36,577 nt of DNA, taken from NCBI RefSeq assembly GCF_009711205.1, contig NZ_WMIG01000031.1, forward strand, positions 1-36,577, read 5' to 3'. The stretch comes from Paracoccus litorisediminis. GTDB taxonomy: Bacteria > Pseudomonadota > Alphaproteobacteria > Rhodobacterales > Rhodobacteraceae. Position numbers and translations under genes: made by a program. Below are positions 1 through 7,554 of this stretch, in pieces (positions within the stretch are counted from its first letter, which is position 1; each line of letters begins with the position of its first letter). The notes beneath the pieces were generated by a model that saw only the letters and a list, made by a program, of their open reading frames with translations, had not been told where the DNA came from and made no database searches.

Positions 1-44
1 AGAATGAACGCCTTCTGCGCTTCCGTGAACTTCGATGCCTTCAT
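1..44 (-). CDS. IS3-family transposase OrfA, N-terminal 14 residues (partial)
   Basis: The ATG at 44-42 on the minus strand begins MKASKFTEAQKAFI, which is the start of an IS3-type OrfA. OrfA carries the Tnp_1 helix-turn-helix and is normally joined to the DDE protein OrfAB by ribosomal frameshifting. The same protein starts at 36435 on the plus strand, where residue 6 is Leu instead of Phe. Only the beginning is visible, so whether the gene is intact cannot be judged. Confidence 0.8.
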   Translation of the reverse strand, partial: MKASKFTEAQKAFI

Positions 45-125
45 CGTTTTCAGTTCCTGTCCCAGCCGGGGAAGGTTAGCCGAAAACTCTAGCTTCAAAC
101 GGTCCAGTTTCGAGGGGGCAGAGCA
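1..125 (-). mobile_element. IS3-family element, left-flank copy (partial)
   Basis: The reverse complement of these 125 bases equals 36354-36478 except for one base (T here, C there, in codon 6 of the transposase). The match stops abruptly at 125/126, so 125 is taken as the element end. The outer end reads TGCTCTGCCCCCTCG and begins with TG, as IS3 elements usually do. The rest of the element lies left of the window. The copy reads outward, opposite to the copy at the right edge. Confidence 0.85.
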
Positions 126-174
126 CGCTCCGCAGACACGCGTAACTGTATCGAAGTCTGGTCTATGCGCGAAA

Positions 175-1002
175 CTACGCTACCGCCACCGATGACTGTC
201 GAATAATCAGGTCTGGCAATTGCGCGTGAACAACGCGGCTCTTGCCTTCGATGCGATCCAGCAGCAGATGGATCGCATCCTCTGCGAGCGCCGCCCGGAC
301 GGCACCGGTGGCGAACGCGTCGATTGCCGCAAAGATACCGTCAATGTCACGGTTGTCCCGAAGCAGGCGCAATGTCTCGTGATAGGCGATGTCTTCACCC
401 TGTGCCTCGTCGAGACGGAGCAGGGTGACGGCACCACCATGGTTAGTAACGAAGGCGTCGTAGGCCAAGACGCTTTCGATCTGGCTGGTTCGGGAGGATG
501 CGCCGACCAACGCAGCAATCTGACGGCAGCCGGTCTGTGCCAGATGGGTCAAGAGGAGCGTGGCGGTATCGAAGGATTGTAGATCGACCGCCGGGATGTC
601 TGGGCGTCCCGGAACCGAGCCAATAGAGACGATGGGCGTCTTGCGCTGCTCGAAATGAGCGACGAGTGGGTCGTCGCGCATCGGCTCGATCAGGATCACC
701 CCGTCGAAATCCGCCGTGCCATAGCTTTGCGCCGAGGGATGCGGTGGGATCAGGCAGAGCGCAAGGTCGCGCGTCAAGGCCGACATGGCCGCAGAGGCGG
801 CAATCTCCATCAGGAAACCCAGCCGGGACGGGCCTGCGGCGACCTCGAAGGGCATCGAAGAGGCCAGCGCAATCGTTCCGGTTCTGCCGCTGCGCAGCGC
901 CCGCGCCGTACTGCTGGGATGATAACCGATCTGCTCGGCCAGAGCATGGATGGTCTTGCGCGTTTCCGGGTCTACGTGACGACGGCCGCTAAAGGGCCTG
1001 CG
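175..1002 (-). pseudogene. LacI-family transcriptional regulator, 5'-truncated
   Basis: From about 1000 down to the TAG at 177-175 the minus strand encodes about 275 residues of a LacI/GalR regulator. The fragment opens inside the DNA-binding domain (SGRRHVDPETRK, then the hinge-helix segment YHPSSTARALRSGRTGTI). The periplasmic-binding-like effector domain follows, with its usual blocks such as FDGVILIEP and DIDGIFAAIDAFATGAVRA. The first 20-25 residues, including the start codon and the first helices of the HTH, are absent. Upstream the frame runs into sequence antisense to a permease and makes no sense as LacI. DNA binding is probably lost. The gene points away from the truncated permease that starts at the same breakpoint, so the pair was probably a divergent regulator/operon arrangement. 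The family is clear; the effector is unknown. Confidence 0.8.
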
Positions 1003-2106
1003 GGCCTTGGTGCAAGATTGCCCTTCATCATGGTGCCGGGCGGGGCTCCGATCGCGATATTTTTGGCCATCGCCAGCCAGACCGATGTGCAGACCGCTGT
1101 CGGTGCGGTGCTGCTGACCGGGATGTTTTATTTCATCGCGTTGCCCGTCTTCCGGCGCTTGCTGCGGTTCTTTCCGCCAATCGTGGTCGGAACCATGCTG
1201 CTGCTGGTCGCGGTGAACCTGGTTAAGATTTACGGCGGGACCATCACCGGCAAGCCGGGCAGCGAGAATTTCGCCGACCCGGTGAACATCGGACTGGCGC
1301 TGGCGACCATTGCGCTGACGGTGATCTTTTCGCGCGTGTTCACGGGTACGATGCAGCGCATTTCGGTCATGCTGGAACTGGTCGCGGGCACCTTGTTGGC
1401 GGCTGCGCTTGGCAGGTTCGACCTTTCCGGCGTCATGCAGGGGCCGCTGATCGCCGTGCCGCAGCTGTTTCCCTTCGGGATGCCGAAATTCGATATCATC
1501 GCATCGCTGCCACTGATCATCTTCTCGATCATTTCGATGGCCGAGGCGACTGGCCAAACCATTGCCACGGCCGAGATCGTCGAGCGAAAGGGCGATGTCC
1601 ATCCGATTGTGCCAAGCACCATTCGCGGCGATGCGCTTATGTCGATCGTTGGCGGCCTGTTCGGCACGTCGCTGATCATCACCTCGGGCGAGAATGTAGG
1701 CATCGTTCGCGCCACCGGCGTCAGGTCGCGCTATGTCACCGCGATGGCTGGCATCATTCTGGTCATCATTGCGCTGATCGCCCCGGTGTCCCGGCTGGCG
1801 AGCGTCCTGCCCGGTCCGGTCGTCGGAGGCACCGCCGTTATCGTCTTTTCGATCATCGGGGTCATCGGCATCCATGTCCTCAGCCGTGTCGATCTGCGTG
1901 AACATGGCGCGATGTTCACTCTGGCCTCGGGTCTTGCGATGGGTCTGATGCCGATCCTGGTGCCCGGCATCTACAGCCAGTTTCCGCAATGGTCGCAGAT
2001 GATCCTGGGCAATGGCTTGGCCATGGGCACGATCACGGCAGCCCTGGTCAATGCGGTCTTTCAGTTCAGCGCGCCAAGCGCGGTCAATTTCAAGGAACAC
2101 GCCTGA
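1000..2106 (+). pseudogene. NCS2-family nucleobase (xanthine/uracil-type) permease, 5'-truncated
   Basis: From about 1003 the plus strand encodes some 367 residues of an NCS2 (nucleobase:cation symporter-2) permease. Recognisable segments are LPFIMVPGGAPIAIF, RRLLRFFPPIVVGTMLLL, the conserved substrate-site stretch SMAEATGQTIATAE (NCS2 proteins keep a key Glu here) and SGENVGIVRATGVRSRY. Family members have about 450 residues and 12-14 membrane spans, so roughly 80-100 N-terminal residues (the first two or so spans) are missing. The frame stays open leftward to 655, but that part is antisense to the LacI gene and is not permease. The stop overlaps the next start by one base (TGATG), so this was the first gene of an operon with the deaminase and the TauE-like exporter. 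It is probably non-functional unless the junction is an assembly artefact. Confidence 0.8.
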
Positions 2107-3503
2107 TGAGCGATCTGCGCCAGAGTTTTGCGCAAACCGAAAACCTTATCGTTGCCCCGGGGCGTCTGTTGCTGGATGACGGCCCACGGTCCGGCATGGC
2201 GGTGCTGCTGCGCGGCGGTCGCTTTGCCGAGATCGGCGCGGCAGCGGCGCTACGCGCCCGCCATCCCGATTTTCCGGTGGTGGCGTTGCCCGAACACCTG
2301 ATGATGCCGGGCTTCATCGACACGCACACGCATCTGACCCAGTCGCTGGGCAAGTCGCTGGTGTTTGGCGAACCCTCCGAGATATTTCGCCGCATCTGGG
2401 TTCCGCTCGAAAGCAGCCTGAATGAGCGTATGGTCTATCTCTCGTCCAAGTTGGCGGCGCTGGAATGGCTGCGCGGCGGATTTACCACCGCTGTCGATGC
2501 AGGCACGCGATCAGCTGGCCATATCGACCAGCTTGTTCTGGCCGCGCGCGAGACAGGGCTTTGGCTAGTGGTGGCCCAGATCTGCAATGATCTGGGCGGA
2601 GCCGTCGTCGTCCCTGAGCGGGCCGAGATCCTGCGCCTCGCCGAGGCTCATCTGGCCGCCTATCAGGGGGATCCACTGATCCGCGCGTCACTGGCTGTTT
2701 CGATCCCCGAGGTTGCCAGCGACGGGATGCTTCGCGACATCTCGGCCATGGCTGCCGCAGCGGACGTCACCTTTCAGACCCATGTCAATGAGCATCTGGT
2801 CGCGGTCGAGCGCTCGCTGATTGCCAATGGCTGCCGTCCGTTGGAACATCTGGCCCGTATCGGCGCCCTTGGACCACAGACATTGATCGCACATTCTACG
2901 CTTGTCACGCCGTCCGAGCTGAACCTGCTGCGCGATACGGGAACCGCCGTGGCCTATAACCCGATTGCTTCGGTTTGGAAGGGCAATGCGGTCGCACCCG
3001 CCTTGCAGATGCAGGCGCTTGGTATTCGTTTTGGTCTGGGTACCGATGGCACACGCGCCGATGGCTTCCGGCTGATGGATGCGGCTGAGACCCTTCAGCG
3101 CAGCAACTACGGTCTGGCCTCTGGCGACAGTTCCTGCGGAGGAGGATGGCTGTGGCTGGACGCGGCGACGCGCATGGCCGCAGATGCCAGCGGGCTGACC
3201 GCAGTGACCGGCCGCATTGCCGAGGGTCTGGCGGCGGATTTTCTTCTTGTCGATCTGGATCGGCCCAAATTCACCCCTTCGCACGATCTGTGCTGGGAGC
3301 TGGTGCGCTACGGCAATCGCGACCAGATCGACGCCGTCTTTACCAACGGCCGGTTGCGCATGGTTCGGGGCTGGCCTGTCGGTTGGGATGCCCGCGCCTT
3401 GCTGGGCGAAATCCGCGAACTTGCCGGCCCCGCCATCGCTGCCGCGCCGATTCATCGCATCCATCCCACCGCCGATAGCGTGATCGCAGTGAGGGCCTCG
3501 TGA
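2106..3503 (+). CDS. Amidohydrolase-superfamily deaminase (ATZ/TRZ, MTA/SAH-deaminase type)
   Basis: A 465-residue metal-dependent hydrolase of the cytosine-deaminase-like/ATZ-TRZ branch, which deaminates or dechlorinates purine-, pyrimidine- or triazine-like rings in the cytoplasm. Visible metal ligands and catalytic residues are H74 and H76 (IDTHTH), H226 with E229 (FQTHVNEH), H263 (IAHST) and D314 (LGTDG). The mononuclear Zn/Fe centre therefore looks complete. The ATG at 2106 overlaps the upstream permease stop by one base; a longer frame to 1989 has no family support. It is followed by a GTGA overlap with the TauE-like gene. Its place behind an NCS2 permease suggests a nucleobase-like substrate, but the actual substrate cannot be read from sequence. 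Confidence 0.85.
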   Translation: MSDLRQSFAQTENLIVAPGRLLLDDGPRSGMAVLLRGGRFAEIGAAAALRARHPDFPVVALPEHLMMPGFIDTHTHLTQSLGKSLVFGEPSEIFRRIWVPLESSLNERMVYLSSKLAALEWLRGGFTTAVDAGTRSAGHIDQLVLAARETGLWLVVAQICNDLGGAVVVPERAEILRLAEAHLAAYQGDPLIRASLAVSIPEVASDGMLRDISAMAAAADVTFQTHVNEHLVAVERSLIANGCRPLEHLARIGALGPQTLIAHSTLVTPSELNLLRDTGTAVAYNPIASVWKGNAVAPALQMQALGIRFGLGTDGTRADGFRLMDAAETLQRSNYGLASGDSSCGGGWLWLDAATRMAADASGLTAVTGRIAEGLAADFLLVDLDRPKFTPSHDLCWELVRYGNRDQIDAVFTNGRLRMVRGWPVGWDARALLGEIRELAGPAIAAAPIHRIHPTADSVIAVRAS

Positions 3504-4210
3504 CCATCAGCAATTTTCTAGCCCTGTCGCTTCTGGCAGGTGGATCAGCCTTTGTTCAGGGCGCAGTCGGTATTGGTTTCGCGCTGATCATGGCCCCGAT
3601 TTTCGGCTTCTTCGACGCCAGCTATCTGCCGGTCACATTGCTGATCCTGATGCTGCCGCTGAACTTCCTTGTCGCCTGGCGCGAACGGGCCTCCATCGAC
3701 CTCCGTGGTGCCGGCTGGATCACCTTTGGCAGGTTCTTCGGCACGTTTCTTGGCATGGCGGTGTTGATCGCGCTTTCGGTGCGTCAGCTTGAAATCGCGG
3801 TAGGGCTGCTCACCATTCTTGCTGCGGGCGTGGCGTTACTGTCACCCCCCTTCGCCCCAAGACCCACAGCATCACTGGGCGTCGGCCTGTTCACGGGCGT
3901 CACCGAAACCGCAACCGGGATCGGCGGCCCCCCGCTGGCTTTGCTTTATCAACACGCGCCCGGACCGGTCCTGCGGTCGACTGTGGCAACCTGTTTTCTG
4001 GTCGGAGAACTGATATCCCTTGCCGTGTTGATCGTCGCAGGCAAGGTCGGACAGACCCAGCTGATGGCCGCGCTGTCCTTGATGCCGGCGGTGCTGATTG
4101 GCAGCTTATTGTCGCGGCATACCCATTCACGCATCAATGGACCGGCGCTGCGTATGGCGGTTCTGATCTTTTCAATCGTCAGCGGAGCGGCGCTGATCCT
4201 GAAGGGATAA
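3500..4210 (+). CDS. TauE/SafE-family (DUF81) membrane transporter
   Basis: A 236-residue integral membrane protein with about eight hydrophobic segments. The two family half-repeats are visible, each marked by a glycine-rich motif (SAFVQGAVGIGFALIMAP near residues 17-34 and GLFTGVTETATGIGGPPLAL near 128-147). TauE/SafE proteins are thought to move sulfite, sulfoacetate or other small organic anions across the inner membrane, usually outward. It starts with GTG at 3500, sharing 4 bases with the stop of the deaminase, so translational coupling is likely. In this context it may export a product of the deaminase pathway; that is inference. Its length is normal for the family. Confidence 0.85.
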   Translation: MTISNFLALSLLAGGSAFVQGAVGIGFALIMAPIFGFFDASYLPVTLLILMLPLNFLVAWRERASIDLRGAGWITFGRFFGTFLGMAVLIALSVRQLEIAVGLLTILAAGVALLSPPFAPRPTASLGVGLFTGVTETATGIGGPPLALLYQHAPGPVLRSTVATCFLVGELISLAVLIVAGKVGQTQLMAALSLMPAVLIGSLLSRHTHSRINGPALRMAVLIFSIVSGAALILKG

Positions 4211-4306
4211 CGCGGCCGCCTTCGCCTCTCCTCCGCCTTGGGATAGGAGCTTGCCAGTCGGACTGGTGATTTGCATTTTGTCCCGGAATTCATGGAAGCA
4301 CAGAAG

Positions 4307-5155
4307 ATGACCATTTCGAAGCGCCGGATCGATCACCTCGTCCTTGCCGTTCAGGATCTTGATGCGGCAGGTGCATTCTATGAAAGGCTGGGCTTTCAGG
4401 TGGGCGCGCGTAACCGTCATCCTTGGGGGACCGAGAACAGGATCGTCCAGTTTCGTTCATCATTCCTCGAATTGATTACCGTGGGCGAGGATCGAGCCCT
4501 GATCCCGCCACACGCGAACCGGCATTTCAGCTTTGGCGCCTTCGTCCGGGATTACCTGGAAAATAGACAGGGGCTGGCGATGTTCGTCCTCGACAGTGCG
4601 GATGCCGAGGCCGATGCGGCGCATTTCGCGCGCGCGAGAATTGGCGACTATGAGCCCTTCTTCTTTGAGCGCAAGGGCCGCAGGCCGGATGGCAGCGAAG
4701 CCCGTGTCGCCTTTACGCTGGCATTCTCCATGGCTCCGGACCTGCCCGAGGTGTCCTTCTTTACCTGCCAGCAGCATTACCCCGAGGCCTTCTGGAACCC
4801 ATCATTCCAGATCCATGCCAACGGGGCGTCGAATGTCCGTTCGGTCACGCTGAACGAGGGCGAGACCGGGTCGCATACCGACTTCCTGTCTTCGTTTACC
4901 GGCGCAGAGCCGCTGAACGGCGGGCGCTGCTTCCCACTTCTCAACGGCGGTCGGTTGGATCGCGTGACATGCGCAGGGCCACGAGGCCTCACGTCGTTCA
5001 GCGTCGGCGTGCCCGAACTTGGCGGCCTTGCCGAGTGCTTGCAGGCCGAGCATATCCCTTTCGAAATGCGGTCTGATCGTATCTCGATTGATTCCGAAGC
5101 CGGCTTCGGCGTCGCCATCGAATTCGAAGTCGATGGGCCGGAGTTCGTATCCTGA
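4307..5155 (+). CDS. VOC-superfamily (glyoxalase-like, Glyoxalase_3) protein
   Basis: A protein of about 282 residues in the vicinal-oxygen-chelate fold. The first module opens with RIDHLVLAVQDLDAAGAFY, the classic VOC beta-alpha start with a metal-ligand His at residue 10. A second half begins near residue 150 and ends with FGVAIEFE. The whole resembles Glyoxalase_3 (PF13468) proteins of about 280 residues, mostly of unknown function. The ATG at 4307 has GGAAG 8 bases upstream; an in-frame ATG at 4292 is the alternative. It lies 96 bases after the TauE-like gene in the same direction and may be the last gene of that operon. A role such as isomerase, lyase or dioxygenase acting on a ring-opened product is possible but not shown. 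Confidence 0.75.
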   Translation: MTISKRRIDHLVLAVQDLDAAGAFYERLGFQVGARNRHPWGTENRIVQFRSSFLELITVGEDRALIPPHANRHFSFGAFVRDYLENRQGLAMFVLDSADAEADAAHFARARIGDYEPFFFERKGRRPDGSEARVAFTLAFSMAPDLPEVSFFTCQQHYPEAFWNPSFQIHANGASNVRSVTLNEGETGSHTDFLSSFTGAEPLNGGRCFPLLNGGRLDRVTCAGPRGLTSFSVGVPELGGLAECLQAEHIPFEMRSDRISIDSEAGFGVAIEFEVDGPEFVS

Positions 5156-5380
5156 ACTGGTCCCGAACAAGCCGCGAAACCTCAGGGGGAAGGCCGGCAC
5201 CGGTGATCCCCGCCACGTTTTGTGCGCGGCCTTAGCGCGTCGACTTTCGTTCTAGTCGTTAGGCTCCATGCTTCGGTGCCGAGTTTGGCTCGGTCAAGGA
5301 TTTTCACGCAATACGATCGATCCCACGGAATGAGTTCCGAGCGTTTCCAGTTATCGTCCGATCGCACCCTGCTGACTCAG

Positions 5381-6171
5381 TCAACTCGAACGCGCTCGGT
5401 TCAGCATCGCTGTCGCGGTCAGGGCTCTTCGCAGGTTCACGTCACCGGCCTTCGTTAACTCGCCAGAGACATCACGCTCTCCCGATTGGCTTCGCGATGA
5501 TGTAAGGCCGATCCACGGTCTGACAGCCTTGGAAGACGTGAAGCGGGCAGGGTTACCCGTCGCCGATCGGTAGGTTGGCGCAACGACTGCCCCGATTCCG
5601 GGTATGGCCTTCAGGCGCAGACAGATCGGATCCATGTGAGCCATCTGCCGAACCAGCCGTTCCCGCCCCGCGAGTTCTTGGCGCTGGAACGACTTTGCTC
5701 GCAGCATTGGCACCGTCGCGACCTGCAACATGGCGTTTCCATCAGTAAGTTCGCGAATGCGATGCTCAAACTTGCCGCGCGAGATCGTACTGACCTTGAG
5801 ACCGAAGTTCCGCAACAGTCCCCGCAGCGGCATTTCTAGCGCGGTCATGTTCTGCTGGATGACCTTGCGGGCACTCAGCATCGCGCAGATCGGTTTTGAT
5901 GGGTATAGCCTTCAAGATCCCTTTCATCTGACGCGTCTCCATCAGCACGGCTTCGAAGCCAAAAGTCGTTCTTTCGCGATGCGACCATTGCGACAGAGGG
6001 CCAGAATCGAGCCCGATAGCAACGATGGTCGCCCTCAAGAGCGCGCGGAAAAGCGACCAGCGGCTCCGGCCGGCTGGCAACCTCGGCTTCCCTGATGGGC
6101 CTTCCATTTTCGCTGAGCACACAGACCGCGGTCTTCGCCAGCAATACGTCCATTCCGACGAACCGTCGCAT
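5381..6171 (-). pseudogene. IS110-family transposase, frameshifted and internally deleted
   Basis: Minus-strand fragments of one IS110 transposase lie in order in different frames. The N-terminal RuvC-like part begins with ATG at 6171 (MRRFVGMDVLLAKTAVCVL, with the first catalytic Asp). The middle piece EAVLMETRQMKGILKAI and IKTDLRDAE is in a second frame. The C-terminal Transposase_20 part (IPGIGAVVAPTYRSATGNPARF, then GLTSSRSQSGERDVSGELTK) occupies 5381-5881. At least two frameshifts are needed. The stretch normally found between KTDRKDA and LLSARK, about 30 residues, is missing, and the C-terminal tail stops early after NLRRAL. The element is dead. It abuts the IS5 fossil at 6283, so this site took repeated insertions. 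Confidence 0.8.
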
Positions 6172-6282
6172 CCCATAATCCTCCATCCGAGTGCGGTATG
6201 GGAAGGCTGTCTCAACGTGAATGTCCGGCAAGCGGTAACGGTGGCGCGCGACGCTGCACCCGTTACCGTATCTCAATGAGTT

Positions 6283-6550
6283 TCAGAGCCAGAACATGAT
6301 GGTGGCAGAGAGAGCGATGGCGGACATGCAAACGATTGGGCATCGGTCGTAGCGGTGGCGATCCTTCACCGATCCTTCAAGCGACCGAGCAAGATCTTGA
6401 TCCGGCCGCTCCCGCAACCAGTCTGCATAGGACCCAGAGTCCGCCTTCGGCAGCCCGCTCAGCGAAGACGCGGTGTTGTTGCTAACCGGTCCGGTCGGAC
6501 ATGAAGAGCCGAAGCGGGCATTCCTTGGCGTCGGTGATAGAGTTAAGCCT
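6283..6550 (-). pseudogene. IS5-family transposase, C-terminal remnant
   Basis: The minus strand reads LPKADSGSYADWLRERPD, then VKDRHRYDRCPIVCMSAIAL, then SATIMFWL and a TGA at 6285-6283. This is the typical C-terminus of an IS5-family (IS427-like) DDE transposase, whose consensus ends RRVATRYDRCPxxFLSAIALAATVxFWL. Upstream, near 6550-6480, a second frame gives SITDAKECPLRLFMSDRTG, matching the family segment before it, so a frameshift separates them. The Y-[2]-R region around the catalytic Glu is disrupted, and the N-terminal half is gone. Confidence 0.65.
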
Positions 6551-6684
6551 AGCGTTCCGTTATCAGGGAAAGCCGTTCCCCAGACAGTAATTTGATCTTT
6601 CGAAGTCTTTCCTTCGCCCGATCAGCCCGAACTGGGCTGCATCAAGCCGTAATTGCTGCGGCATGTTTCCGAAACGAATGTGAC

Positions 6685-6711
6685 GGAACCGTCTTGCATC
6701 GTCGTCGCGTT
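6685..6711 (+). promoter_or_regulatory. Candidate EcfG-type (general stress) promoter of the first ku
   Basis: GGAAC at 6685-6689 and CGTT at 6708-6711 are separated by 18 bases and lie 30 bases upstream of the GTG start at 6742. The alphaproteobacterial EcfG consensus is GGAAC-N16/17-CGTT, so the spacer is one base long. The distance to the start codon matches that of the better site before the second ku. Plausible but imperfect. Confidence 0.4.
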
Positions 6712-6741
6712 GTCTTGCGGTATGGCGCGCAGGAGGTGCAG

Positions 6742-7551
6742 GTGGCACCCAGAGCAAACTGGAAAGGCACGCTGAAGGTCGCCGAGGTGACCTGCGCCGT
6801 CGCGCTTTACACGGCTGCCTCGATCTCGGAGCGGATTGCCTTTCACACGATCAACCGGGCGACGGGGCATCGCGTGCGACGCGAGTTCGTCGACAGCGAT
6901 ACCGGCAAGCCTGTGGACAGGGACAATCAGGTCAAAGGCTATGAAATCAACGGTGGCGAGCATGTCATGCTTGAACCCGAGGAAATCGCCGCTGCAATTC
7001 CTGACAGTGACAAGGTGCTGAACGTCTCGGCTTTCATCGCCTGCGATGGGATTGACGAGATCTATTTCGACAAACCCTATTACCTGACACCGGCCGAAAG
7101 CTTGGCTGCCGACGCCTTCTCTTTGATCCGCGAGGGGTTGAAGCAGCAAAATGTGGCTGCGATCGCGCAGACCGTGCTGTTCCGGCGGATGCGGAATATT
7201 CTGATCCGCGCCCATGGGCCGGGGATGATCGCGACCACGCTGAATTTCGACTATGAGGTGCGCTCGGCCGAAGAGGCGTTCAAGAATATCCCCGAGCATA
7301 AGATCGAAGGCGAGATGCTGGATCTGGCTCAGCACATCATCAAGACAAAGACGGGCAAATTCGATATCTCTGGCTTCGATGACCGCTATGAAAACGCCCT
7401 TGCCGAACTGGTCAAGGCCAAGCTGGATGGTCGCAAGATTGCCGCTGCACCCAAGGCACGGCCGGGGAAGGTCGTCGACCTGCTGGCTGCCTTGCGCGAA
7501 AGCGCGAAACTGCCGGCCAGGAAGACCCCTACGCGTCGGAAATCGGGCTAG
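6742..7551 (+). CDS. ku: Ku-family DNA end-binding protein (first copy)
   Basis: A 269-residue bacterial Ku, a homodimeric ring that threads onto double-strand DNA ends and recruits LigD for non-homologous end joining. The core beta-barrel domain fills residues 1 to about 200, beginning APRANWKGTLKVAEVTCAVALY and including ISERIAFHTINRATGHRV, YFDKPYYLTP and FRRMRNILIRAHGPGM. The last 45 residues form a Lys/Arg-rich tail of the kind that supports DNA or LigD contact. Start choice: GTG at 6742 has AGGAGG at 6731-6736, five bases upstream. The frame stays open to 6592, but the extra residues do not look like Ku. It ends 3 bases before ligD, so the two are probably cotranscribed. A second ku faces ligD from the other side. 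Confidence 0.93.
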   Translation: MAPRANWKGTLKVAEVTCAVALYTAASISERIAFHTINRATGHRVRREFVDSDTGKPVDRDNQVKGYEINGGEHVMLEPEEIAAAIPDSDKVLNVSAFIACDGIDEIYFDKPYYLTPAESLAADAFSLIREGLKQQNVAAIAQTVLFRRMRNILIRAHGPGMIATTLNFDYEVRSAEEAFKNIPEHKIEGEMLDLAQHIIKTKTGKFDISGFDDRYENALAELVKAKLDGRKIAAAPKARPGKVVDLLAALRESAKLPARKTPTRRKSG

Positions 7552-7554
7552 ATC

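Noticed and set aside
4..195. A 63-codon plus-strand frame at the left edge
   Set aside because: It is the reverse side of the IS3 leader and OrfA start; the same false frame recurs on the minus strand at 36260-36499.
175..2100. A 641-codon minus-strand frame across the whole lacI-permease region
   Set aside because: Only the part below about 1000 is LacI; the rest is antisense to the NCS2 permease and has Arg/His/Asp/Gln-rich shadow composition.
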